Notes under the pieces: model-generated
Database searches by the model: none
What the model was told of the DNA's origin: nothing
What the model saw: only the letters and a program-made list of their open reading frames with translations
Translations under genes and position numbers: made by a program
Shown: piece by piece, positions 9,305-12,554 of the stretch
Numbering within the stretch: the stretch's first letter is position 1
Layout of the letters: each line of letters starts with the position of its first letter
NCBI GenBank assembly: GCA_026770585.1
Contig: MU647673.1
Coordinates: forward strand, 27,975-40,528
Direction of reading: 5' to 3'
DNA length: 12,554 bases
Origin: Baffinella frigidus
Lineage: Eukaryota > Cryptophyceae > Cryptomonadales > Baffinellaceae

Positions 9305-12123
9305 TTGTTTCTCTGTCTGTCTCTTCTTCTCTCTCTGTCTCCGTCTCTGTCTCTGTCTCTGTCTCTGTCTCTGTCTCTGTCTCTGTCTCTGTCTCTGTCT
9401 CTGTCTCTGTCTCTGTCTCTCTCTGTCTCTCTGTTTCTTTGTCTCTCTGCCCCCCCCCACCCCTCTGTAAAGCGACTTCTCTCCCACACACACACGCTTC
9501 CCGCTCCTCAGCCTGGCACGCCTCATCTTTTCAACCCCTCACCCAGCACTTCGCACAAACAACAACACCCCACTCTCGCATATACCAACAACACACCGTT
9601 TCACTCTCTCATATACCAACAACAAAACGTCCCACTCTCCCATATACCACCAACAAAACATCTAACACGCGCATATACCCGCAGGAGCGGATATCCTGCT
9701 GGGGCGACAAGGCACGACAGTCTCGCTCCTCTTCAAGCGTCCCGACGTGCCGCATCCTGCCACTCTTTCACATACCAACAAAAAAACGTCCAACTCTCTC
9801 ATATACCACCAACAAAACATCCCACTCGCTCATATACGCATCTCACCCGCGCATATATCGGCAGGACATGGCGGATATCCTGCTGGGGCGACAAGGCACG
9901 ACAGTTTCGCTCCTGTTCAAACGGCCTGACGTCCCGCATCCTGTCAAGGCCGTCATGCGCCGCCAGGTTCTGCCCCCTGGTTTGCTGTTCAGGGTTGAGG
10001 GTCTATGGTTCAGGGATTAGGGTTTAGGGTGAAGGGTTAAGGGTTCAGGGTTCAGGGTTTAGGGTTTCGGGTTTCGGGTTCAGTGTTTAGGGTTTAGGGT
10101 TTAGGGTTTAGGGTTGACAGGGTTCAGGGTTCGGGGTTTAGCCCCCCCCCCCCCTACACCCTACACCTTAAACCCGAAAAAAACACATGGGGTTTCAAAC
10201 CACTGGGAGTATCATGGGGTCAGTTGGTGTACGGGGGTCTCAACCCTGACTTTCCTTGCGGACAGCACGTTTCTGACACGACGTGATGTTTTCCACCAGG
10301 GCGACGAGCCTACCCACTCGAGAATGCCGGAGGATCCTATTTACATGTGGGGTTGTGAATATTTGTACCAGGATAAGGTGTTCCAACCTCGTGACTGGCC
10401 AAAATATGGCTAGTAACGTGACCAATCAACGAAATGTACTACACACATGCCCACTTTTTGAAGCACCCTGGTTTTAAATAGGCCCCTCTAGCGTTCTCGT
10501 GTGGTACGCGCATCCCGCATGGATGCGTCATTTTCTCACGAACACAACCTGACGTTTCTTTCTGATGTTTTTTACTGATTCTCACAGACAAGATCTGATA
10601 TTTCTTGTGGACGCGAGCAGGGCGACGAGCCCACGCTCATCCACTGCGACCTCCCCCCGGCTGACATCCTCACGCGAGTCCGGTCTTTGCCCCCCACCAC
10701 ACAGCGGGTTACGAAGGGAATTTCGGGCGCTGAGAGCCCGAGTTTCCGTTACCTTATCCGTAGGAACCCCCCCATGCCCCTACGGGTTGCCTACCGTAGG
10801 GTCCTCGGTCTTATCGCTTAGGGGTTATTCAAAATCTCTTCGAAGTCCGCTTTGTGGCGCAGGGCTCTGAGCCCGGGGGGTTGTCCAAAAGCCAATTTTG
10901 GAGTGTTATGTGGAAACCTCGTGCGTTCATCTTTCAAAAGCTGCCCACACATGACCCATCGGCTCCTCTGCGACCTCCCCCGATTGGCGGATTTCCTCAC
11001 AAGAGTCCGGCCCGTGCCCTTTCATCTCTCTTTATTTTGCTAGAATCTAAACCCTGAACCCTAAACCTTGAACCCTGAACCCGACCCACCAGACTCAACC
11101 GAGAGTCACAGAGTCCCATCCAGACCAGCCTCTTACCCACCCACCCAGTGAAGCCGATTGTTTCGATTGTTCACGTGAGTCACGCCTTGCGTCTCCTAGC
11201 TCTGCCTCACTCAGTTTGACCTGATAAACCCTACGCCCTACACTTTGAACCCTCAACCTATGATCCAGGTTCCTGAAACTATCACTAATGTTGCCAACTG
11301 TTCTCAAGTTGACAGCCGTTGGAAAGAAAAAAGAGACCGGGCTCACCAAACCGCTTCGCCCAAAAAGACTGAGACAGAGCTGCGTCGATAGAGTGCACTC
11401 CGAGCCACAAGATTTCATCTAAGTCAACCAGCTCACCTAAGTCAACTTTCCCCTGTTTTCGTTTAGATGGACCAGGCCACTATGGACGGCATTTGACTTA
11501 AGGCGCTGGCTTTCAGGGGGAGTTGACTTAGGCGAAATGTTCTGACTCCGAGTGGAGTGAGGCAGAGCTGCGTCGCGTGCAGCTTCCTGCAGCTATCCCC
11601 GATGCTAAGACTTGAACCCTGAACCCTGAACCCTGAAACCTGAAACCTGAAACCTGGAACGAATGATGCAGGTTCCTGGAGGTATCCCTGATGTCGCTGC
11701 GCTTCGAGGTTGAGGAGTGGGGCGTGAAGCCTCCCCTGGCAAGAATGAAGGAGCTGCTCTGGCACCAGTCTGTCGTGGAGAACGAGATTATGAAAATCAA
11801 CCACCGGTACGTCCCTTCAGCCCTCCCAAATCAGCTACCTTTTTGTTTTTCCTGGGGCTACCTTTCGTCCTCCCACGTGCGCGGCTCGTGAACGCCCACG
11901 TGACCGGTCACGCGGACGCCGAAGCCAGACGGTCGGTCCTGACTGCCTTGCGTGTATCTCTCATCTCCGCTTTCATTGTTTAGGTTACAACCACTAGCCC
12001 TGCCACGCGAGCTTACAGTTTCGAGGTTGAGGAGTGGGGCGTGAAGCCTCCCCTGGCAAGAATGAAGGAGCTGCTCTGGCACCAATCTGTCGTCGAGAAC
12101 GAGATCATGAAAATCAACCACCG
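3439..12123 (+). CDS. Intron-rich PDZ-domain protein, 3'-partial
   Basis: Proposed join: 3439-3534, 3593-3721, 4260-4313, 6597-6671, 7854-7956, 9020-9069, 9865-9966, 10621-10682, 11672-11806, 12019-12123. Every junction is GT-AG and every phase matches (0,0,0,0,1,0,0,2,2), giving 303 uninterrupted codons; agreement over nine junctions is the main evidence. Order: basic N-terminus (MDDLDLLLNEGKDRKKSPT), hydrophilic helical segment, PDZ domain at about residues 119-191, polar linker, then a helical block that occurs twice (KPPLARMKELLWHQS). No signal peptide or membrane segment, so probably cytosolic or nuclear. PDZ domains bind C-terminal or internal peptides and scaffold complexes; this partner is unknown and I do not recognise the whole protein. 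The gene continues past the window or ends in an unseen exon. Least certain: the exon 1/2 junction and the exon D donor. Confidence 0.72.
3593..3721 (+). CDS. Exon B of the PDZ gene
   Basis: 43 codons, phase 0 at both ends. The second half (VKEKVVKGSNLWEKHN, then VIINGERIVK) is clearly protein-like and in a different frame from exon A, so an intron between them is needed. The first 17 codons are Arg/Gly-rich and less convincing; an alternative acceptor at 3642 would drop most of them. The donor is AAG|GTTGCT. Confidence 0.65.
3941..4111. repeat. 26-bp direct repeat pair in intron B-C
   Basis: An exact 26-bp word beginning GCGAGTTGCTCCCACTC occurs at 3941-3966 and 4086-4111. Between the copies lie the broken exon C copy (3978) and an imperfect hairpin AGGTCGCTGGA / TTCCGGCGACCT (4036-4058). 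The second copy leads into GACCACGCCAGA, whose complement TCTGGCGTGGTC recurs near 4228, just upstream of the true exon C. Confidence 0.85.
3978..3992 (+). pseudogene. Broken copy of exon C
   Basis: GGGCAG|GTGGCGAAGCTGATC matches the acceptor and first five codons of exon C (4254-4274) at 20 of 21 positions, then diverges at once. It keeps a usable AG but not the rest of the exon. It lies about 280 bp upstream of the intact exon. Confidence 0.7.
4260..4313 (+). CDS. Exon C of the PDZ gene (18 codons)
   Basis: CAG|GTAGCGAAGCTG ... CATGGGGAG|GTACCA encodes VAKLIAELKEEGIPLHGE, an amphipathic helix, phase 0 at both ends. Donor and acceptor are both good matches. A truncated copy at 3978 supports it as a real, once-duplicated exon. 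Confidence 0.72.
4433..4454. repeat. Perfect 22-bp palindrome
   Basis: ACCCGCTCGAA followed by its exact reverse complement, with no spacer and GAATTC at the centre. It sits at the middle of a weaker, larger inverted repeat (roughly 4345-4510) in intron C-D. Confidence 0.9.
4537..4880. repeat. 96-bp direct repeat pair (93/96 identical) with nested fold-backs
   Basis: Copies at 4537-4632 and 4785-4880 have the same length and differ at three positions. Copy 2 has a perfect 10-bp stem (CAGCACCTCG / CGAGGTGCTG, 4836-4859); in copy 1 the same stem has one mismatch. Between the copies is a fold-back at about 4640-4764 (GGAAATCA / TGATTTCC arms around CTGCAGA). Copy 2 also forms the left arm of a larger fold-back at 4774-4956 whose right arm ends GAGGGCTGGTGGTACC. 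Confidence 0.9.
5087..5195. mobile_element. Fold-back element with a perfect 26-bp central palindrome
   Basis: Outer arms GTGGCTCAAAAAGTGCTCTGG and the complement ending TTTGAGCCAC enclose TACCTTG / CAAGGTA and, at 5129-5154, an uninterrupted 26-bp palindrome (CATCGGGGTCGGA plus its complement, GGATCC at centre). No open frame of note inside. Confidence 0.88.
5292..5452 (+). mobile_element. 161-bp MITE-like element, copy 1
   Basis: Terminal inverted repeats of about 27 bp with core AGCGGRCTWCGAAGGGRTTTT. The interior has no coding capacity and includes CTACGGATAAGGTAACGGA. A second copy of identical length lies inverted at 10697-10857, with roughly 87% identity by eye. Two same-length copies with TIRs in unrelated introns support a transposed element; no convincing target-site duplication was found. 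Confidence 0.87.
5453..5895. other. Intron C-D interior, small hairpins only
   Basis: No exon or element recognised. A small hairpin GATTACCT-GAG-AGGTAATC lies at 5804-5822, and an imperfect CAAAAGTCAATTTC / GAAATCGTCCACTTTTG pair lies around 5754-5797. A CTAGCTCTGCCTCA word near 5710 recurs near 7550 and 11197. Confidence 0.5.
5896..5946. repeat. Triple AAGTTGAC cluster
   Basis: AAGTTGAC occurs at 5896, 5920 and 5939 in direct orientation. The first two extend to AAGTTGACATGCTG, a 14-mer found again at 12162. The cluster ends 12 bp before a broken exon D copy. Confidence 0.9.
5959..5979 (+). pseudogene. Broken copy of exon D (5' end)
   Basis: GTGTGCGTGTCCGAGTA plus CTC matches the first seven codons of exon D (VCVSEYL) with one change, then diverges. 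The upstream AG is missing (GCAT instead of GCAG), so it should not be spliced. Confidence 0.7.
6231..6380. mobile_element. Nested fold-back element
   Basis: Outer arms CATCCCGG...AGTATTTCTGAGAAATAC and the complement ending CAGGATG; inner arms GCAACGAAAATTACT and AGTAATTTTCGTTGC. The outer-arm motif GTATTTCTGAGAAATAC is itself palindromic, so each arm could also fold alone. No coding capacity. Confidence 0.9.
6432..6563. mobile_element. Fold-back with CTGAAAACCGG ends, rich in CCTACGG words
   Basis: CTGAAAACCGG at 6432-6442 pairs with CCGGTTTTCAG at 6553-6563. Inside, TTAGGTCCTAGGGGCCCTAC is nearly tandemly duplicated and CCGTAGG/CCTACGG recurs. The right end is only 33 bp upstream of exon D, so its stem could influence that acceptor. 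Confidence 0.85.
6597..6671 (+). CDS. Exon D of the PDZ gene (25 codons)
   Basis: GAGCAG|GTGTGCGTGTCC opens VCVSEYLHWVKDLCDLSDSF and closes VSSKM before GTGCAG, phase 0 at both ends as exons C and E require. A stronger-looking donor (GTAAGA at 6664) lies eight bases earlier but would end in phase 1 and not fit exon E. Three broken copies surround it (5959, 6878, 7312). Confidence 0.68.
6706..6850. repeat. Fold-back downstream of exon D
   Basis: ATCCGGGAACATGTTT with AAAGGAAAATGG on the left pairs with CCATTTTCTTTTAAACG and AAACATGTCCCCGGAT on the right. The left arm tip is tandemly repeated (ATCCGGGAACATGTTT from 6690 and 6706). Nested inside is a small CCTATG-AACA-CATAGG hairpin. Confidence 0.82.
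6878..6929 (+). pseudogene. Broken copy of exon D (3' end) with in-frame stop
   Basis: GCGACTTTTCCGACTCGTTC, then GTCTAGAGCAAATGGTGCAG, then AGCCCACCC aligns to the second half of exon D and its donor flank. TCG has become TAG (stop) and one base of AGTAAG is lost. The copy ends where the 374-bp fold-back begins. Confidence 0.78.
6930..7303. mobile_element. 374-bp fold-back element ending in TCAACTT / AAGTTGA
   Basis: The two arms, each about 160 bp, are complementary for most of their length (for example GGCCTAGAACCACCCTCCGAG and CTCGGAGGGTGGTTCTAGGC). The left arm has an extra insertion of about 30 bp near 7022-7053. The loop is AT-rich (7117-7144). Outer tips are TCAACTT and AAGTTGA, and the inner stem also ends in GTCAACTT / AAGTTGAC. 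It separates two broken exon D copies and contains no gene. Confidence 0.9.
7312..7358 (+). pseudogene. Broken copy of exon D (3' end) with deletions
   Basis: TTTGCGACCTCTTGGACTCG, then TTCTCGAGTAAGATGGTGCG aligns to exon D but lacks two bases in the GTTCGTC stretch, shifting frame. It retains GTAAGA and GATGGTGC. Immediately downstream is a small AAGTTGAC...GTCAACTT inverted pair (7364-7393). Confidence 0.75.
7394..7624. other. Intron D-E interior
   Basis: No exon or element recognised. A GTGCGC...GCGCAC mini-hairpin around CTTGAACCCA (7590-7617) resembles a tRNA T-arm but has no tRNA body. Confidence 0.5.
7734..7790 (+). pseudogene. Broken copy of exon E (5' end) behind a strong acceptor
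   Basis: A long C/T tract then CCGCAG|GTGGGGTTGGGCTTG reproduces the first codons of exon E (VGLGL versus VGVGV) before diverging into a stop. Related upstream flanks (CCTTTTCTCAAC at 7633 and 7821) show that the duplication included intron sequence. Its polypyrimidine tract looks better than that of the true exon, so it could be a decoy acceptor. Confidence 0.7.
7854..7956 (+). CDS. Exon E of the PDZ gene: first half of the PDZ domain
   Basis: GCGCAG|GTGGGGGTGGGG ... ATCGGAG|GTACAC, 34 codons plus one base. It encodes the carboxylate-binding loop VGVGVKF (equivalent of GLGF), then DTAIVRDIVEDGPAAGTDIR, the beta-strand, Gly-Pro turn and helix typical of PDZ domains. Phase 1 at the end, completed by the AC of exon F to give Asp. 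Up to four partial copies lie within 500 bp on either side. Confidence 0.85.
8024..8087. repeat. Duplicated CTACCGTAGGATCCTA word
   Basis: The 16-mer occurs at 8024-8039 and 8072-8087. It belongs to the CCTACGG/CCGTAGG-rich sequence also seen in the 6432-6563 fold-back and the 161-bp MITE. It sits between exon E and its downstream copy. Confidence 0.8.
8103..8181 (+). pseudogene. Near-intact second copy of exon E, possibly an alternative exon
   Basis: TACAAGGACAACACAGCC through GATATCCGCATCGGAG|GT aligns to exon E without a stop (TAILRDVVQDGPAAGTDIRIG is 21 residues of it, differing at few sites). An AG at 8101-8102 would give phase 0 in and phase 1 out, exactly as for exon E. It lacks the VGVGVKF ligand loop and has a poor pyrimidine tract. 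Either a decaying duplicate or an exon giving a PDZ domain without its binding loop. Confidence 0.7.
8221..8270 (+). pseudogene. Third, degraded copy of exon E (3' part)
   Basis: GAGCACGGCCTGGCCGCGTC, then GACCGACATCCGCGTCAG reads EHGLAASTDIRV, aligning with EDGPAAGTDIRI. The Gly-donor junction has become AGAATT, so the donor is lost. A possible fourth trace at 8350-8405 (AIV...DVAAR) is too weak to claim. Confidence 0.55.
8430..9017. repeat. Minisatellite region, 33-bp core unit, running into the exon F acceptor
   Basis: Between 8644 and 8830 a 33-bp unit (GTGTTTGGGATGCACGTGTC, then TTGGGGTGATGAA) repeats about six times. Looser variants extend from 8430 to 9017, including a repeated CAGTGGATAAGTGCGGG at 8432 and 8572. 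Because 33 is divisible by three and units lack stops, several frames stay open on both strands; these are not genes. The last unit variant carries the true 3' splice site of exon F. Confidence 0.9.
9020..9069 (+). CDS. Exon F of the PDZ gene: PDZ middle segment
   Basis: GTGCAG|ACGAGCTCTCAGAG ... GAGTTCCAG|GTGCTT. Joined to exon E it reads DIRIG-DELSEIDGKSV-YRMEFQ, the canonical PDZ motif (A-G-hydrophobic-x-x-GD-x-hydrophobic-x-x-I-[DN]-G). The split codon Gly/Asp and phase 0 exit fit both neighbours. Fifty nucleotides, among the shortest exons here. Confidence 0.85.
9077..9470. repeat. Microsatellite block in intron F-G
   Basis: In order: (TC)n 9077-9118, (TCTG)n about 9125-9231, (TG)n 9234-9276, (TCTG)n 9275-9300, and a six-base (GTCTCT)n array about 9338-9428, ending in a C-run. 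The plus strand is almost purely pyrimidine except in the TG tract. Long open frames on both strands through it are low-complexity artefacts. Confidence 0.97.
9570..9864. repeat. 31-bp minisatellite in two blocks, each ending at an exon G acceptor
   Basis: Units of about 31 bp (CACTCTCTCATATACCAAC, then AACAAAACGTCC) fill 9570-9672 and again 9761-9845. Both blocks finish with CGCGCATATAYCSGCAG, the 3' splice site of exon G copy 1 and of the true exon G. The satellite, acceptor and exon were evidently duplicated as a block. Confidence 0.9.
9685..9760 (+). pseudogene. Frameshifted copy of exon G
   Basis: CGCAG|GAGCGGATATCC ... GTGCCGCATCCTGCC matches exon G closely, but four bases (CATG) after the first GA are missing, so entry in phase 0 reads the wrong frame. 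The 3' part, including the donor, is absent and returns to minisatellite. The acceptor looks functional, so inclusion would disrupt the protein. Confidence 0.85.
9865..9966 (+). CDS. Exon G of the PDZ gene: end of the PDZ domain
   Basis: GGCAG|GACATGGCGGATATC ... CGCCGCCAG|GTTCTG, 34 codons, phase 0 both ends. DMADILLGRQGTTVSLLFKR is the terminal PDZ helix (residues lining the ligand groove) and last strand, followed by a basic tail (KAVMRRQ). Spliced after exon F it completes the fold with no gap. Confidence 0.85.
9990..10178. repeat. Interstitial telomere-like array with orientation switch
   Basis: Degenerate TTTAGGG/TTCAGGG repeats run from 9990 to 10140, with four perfect TTTAGGG units in 10084-10115. 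At 10142-10154 there is a run of C, after which the strand flips to CCCTACACCCTACACCTTAAA. It lies in intron G-H. Confidence 0.9.
10300..10330 (+). pseudogene. Broken copy of exon H (5' end)
   Basis: CACCAG|GGCGACGAGCCTACC reproduces the acceptor and first codons of exon H (GDEPT) and then diverges. The preceding intron piece GACGTGATGTTTT also resembles sequence before the true exon near 10550-10570. Confidence 0.65.
10331..10620. other. Intron G-H distal part
   Basis: No exon or element recognised apart from sequence resembling the region before the broken exon H copy. Short open frames on both strands have no protein-like composition. Confidence 0.5.
10621..10682 (+). CDS. Exon H of the PDZ gene (linker)
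   Basis: GAGCAG|GGCGACGAGCCCACG ... CGAGTCCG|GTCTTT, encoding GDEPTLIHCDLPPADILTRV and a split Arg codon, exit phase 2 as exon I needs. Flanking broken copies at 10300 and 10957 support it. A MITE starts only 14 bp after the donor. Confidence 0.62.
10697..10857 (-). mobile_element. 161-bp MITE-like element, copy 2 (inverted)
   Basis: The reverse complement aligns over its whole length to the element at 5292-5452, with the same TIRs (AGCGGACTTCGAAG and AGCGGGTTACGAAGGG ends). The central CGGAAACTCGGGCTCTCAGC is identical in both. It begins just downstream of the exon H donor. Confidence 0.88.
10957..11017 (+). pseudogene. Second broken copy of exon H (3' end)
   Basis: CTCTGCGACCTCCCC ... CTCACAAGAGTCCGG reads LCDLPRLADFLTRVR, aligned to IHCDLPPADILTRVR. 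The donor has changed from CCG|GT to CCGGCC, so it should not splice. Confidence 0.72.
11047..11258. repeat. Reverse-orientation telomere-like fragments
   Basis: CTAAACCCTGAACCCTAAACC at 11048-11068 and further CCCTACGCCCTACACTTTGA near 11229. These are C-strand versions of the array at 9990-10140. They lie in intron H-I, between exon copies. Confidence 0.8.
11198..11569. repeat. Fold-back with AGCTCTGCCTCACTC ends
   Basis: AGCTCTGCCTCACTC at 11198 pairs with GAGTGAGGCAGAGCT at 11555-11569; a related GAGACAGAGCTGCGTCG lies at 11371. Inside is an AAGTTGAC (11306) / GTCAACTT (11441) inverted pair plus GTTGACTTA variants. Arms are short or decayed, so element status is uncertain. Confidence 0.6.
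11269..11295 (+). pseudogene. Broken copy of exon I start (1)
   Basis: GATCCAG|GTTCCTGAAACTATC, then ACTAATGTTGCC, aligns to the first 27 bases of exon I (FLKLSLML versus FLEVSLMSL) and then diverges. The AG acceptor is intact. Confidence 0.62.
11583..11660 (+). pseudogene. Broken copy of exon I start (2) followed by a CCCTGAA array
   Basis: GTGCAG|CTTCCTGCAGCTATC, then CCCGATGC, is a second partial copy of the exon I start. It runs straight into (GAACCCT)n / (GAAACCT)n repeats at 11611-11660, which end a few bases before the true acceptor at 11671. Confidence 0.62.
11672..11806 (+). CDS. Exon I1 of the PDZ gene
   Basis: GATGCAG|GTTCCTGGAGG ... AACCACCG|GTACGT, 1+132+2 nt, symmetric phase 2. 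It encodes FLEVSLMSLRFEVEEWG, then VKPPLARMKELLWHQSVVEN, then EIMKINHR, a charged amphipathic helix I cannot assign to a family. Good acceptor and donor. Confidence 0.75.
12019..12123 (+). CDS. Exon I2: duplicate of exon I1
   Basis: CTTACAG|TTTCGAGGTTGAG ... AACCACCG|GTCCCA, 1+102+2 nt, symmetric phase 2. Over the 104 bases shared with I1 there are three differences, all synonymous (CAG/CAA, GTG/GTC, ATT/ATC). It lacks the first ten codons of I1. It can follow I1 in frame as a tandem repeat or replace it. Confidence 0.75.
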
Positions 12124-12161
12124 GTCCCACAGCCCTCCACTCGGGTTGACCGACCATTCGC

Positions 12162-12201
12162 AAGTTGACATGCTGGGTTTGCGGTACAAACCCGTCAACT
12201 T
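12162..12201. repeat. Hairpin bounded by AAGTTGAC / GTCAACTT
   Basis: AAGTTGAC, a short bulge, GGGTTTG, loop CGGTA, CAAACCC, GTCAACTT. It is a compact example of the word forming both ends of a stem, and lies between exon copies I2 and I3. Confidence 0.88.
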
Positions 12202-12275
12202 TCGAGCGGGAAAGAGCCCGGGCTCGTTAAATTGGCGGCCTCGAATAGACTGAGACTTCCCGAGTGAGCCTGAGG

Positions 12276-12343
12276 CTCGCGCGCGATTTGGGACTTGGGC
12301 ACCATTCGGTTCTGGATAACGAGATTATCAAGATTAATCACCG
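12276..12343 (+). pseudogene. Diverged third copy of exon I (I3)
   Basis: LAR, then GHHSVLDNEIIKINH and a split Arg codon before GTACCT. The last 47 bases align base for base with I1/I2; most changes are at third codon positions or conservative (V/L, E/D, M/I). The 5' part lacks one codon and no clear acceptor is visible, so it may be decaying or its exon boundary differs. Confidence 0.6.
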
Positions 12344-12554
12344 GTACCTACCCACCTGCCCGCGCCTCCTCAATGAGCGAGCTACCGTGCCGTCTTCCCA
12401 CGTGAGGGTGAGCTACTTTTCCGCTTTCGTCTCACCCCGCACCTGCCCTGCCCCTCCCAAGTGCGTTGTTTTCCTCTCTTCCCAAATGAGCTACCTTTCG
12501 TCTTTCCCAAGTGAGCTACCTCTGAGGTCCAGTGCACCGAAAAAGCCCCCCCCC
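12344..12554. other. Intron after I3 with repeated GAGCTACC words
   Basis: CCCAAATGAGCTACCTTTCG and CCCAAGTGAGCTACCT near 12481 and 12506 repeat CCCAAATCAGCTACCT from intron I1-I2 (11825), so intron sequence was duplicated along with the exon. No exon seen before the right edge, which ends in a C-run. Confidence 0.7.

Noticed and set aside
8953-10027. Two plus-strand open frames of about 350 codons and minus-strand Arg/Glu- or Thr/His-rich frames
   Set aside because: They run through microsatellites and give pure low-complexity peptides. The true coding exons F and G lie inside this span and are joined by splicing.
11144-11169. Possible 26-nt micro-exon with a GTGAGT donor (KPIVSIVH)
   Set aside because: Its phases do not connect exon H (exit phase 2) to exon I (entry phase 2) without a stop, and it has no second copy to support it.

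Overview
The window reads as nuclear DNA of a single-celled eukaryote, most likely an alga or related protist. Evidence: short coding exons with GT-AG introns of up to about 2.3 kb, abundant microsatellites and minisatellites, many fold-back elements, plant/alga-type TTTAGGG telomere-like arrays inside introns, and eukaryotic domains (RING finger, SAP-like, TRAF-type zinc finger, PDZ). There is no bacterial operon structure, rRNA, tRNA or CRISPR. The lineage cannot be fixed from sequence alone; chromerid/dinoflagellate relatives, haptophytes and other TTTAGGG-bearing algae are all possible.

Layout. 1-1981: no convincing gene; an 8-bp satellite, two hairpin elements (439-599, 1302-1468) and a degenerate tandem repeat (785-1070). 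1982-3191, minus strand: a two-exon RING / SAP-like / TRAF-zinc-finger protein, probably an E3 ubiquitin ligase, whose RING becomes complete only when exon 1 is spliced to exon 2. 3192-3438: a 247-bp divergent promoter region. 3439 to beyond the right edge, plus strand: one intron-rich gene built here from nine frame-compatible exons plus at least one duplicated exon, encoding a basic N-terminus, helical segments, a complete PDZ domain spread over three exons, and a C-terminal helical segment whose exon is repeated.

The striking feature is the architecture of the plus-strand gene. Almost every exon from the third onward is accompanied, in adjacent introns, by one to four broken copies of itself, often including its splice-site context. 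The introns also hold a series of nested fold-backs, a pair of 161-bp MITE-like elements in opposite orientation, minisatellites that run up to and contain 3' splice sites, and an 8-mer (AAGTTGAC/GTCAACTT) present 13 times, often as inverted pairs and at the ends of a 374-bp fold-back. My inference is that introns here grow by repeated local duplication of exon-containing segments plus fold-back insertion, leaving exon fossils; some copies remain phase-compatible and could be alternative exons. Transcript data would decide this.
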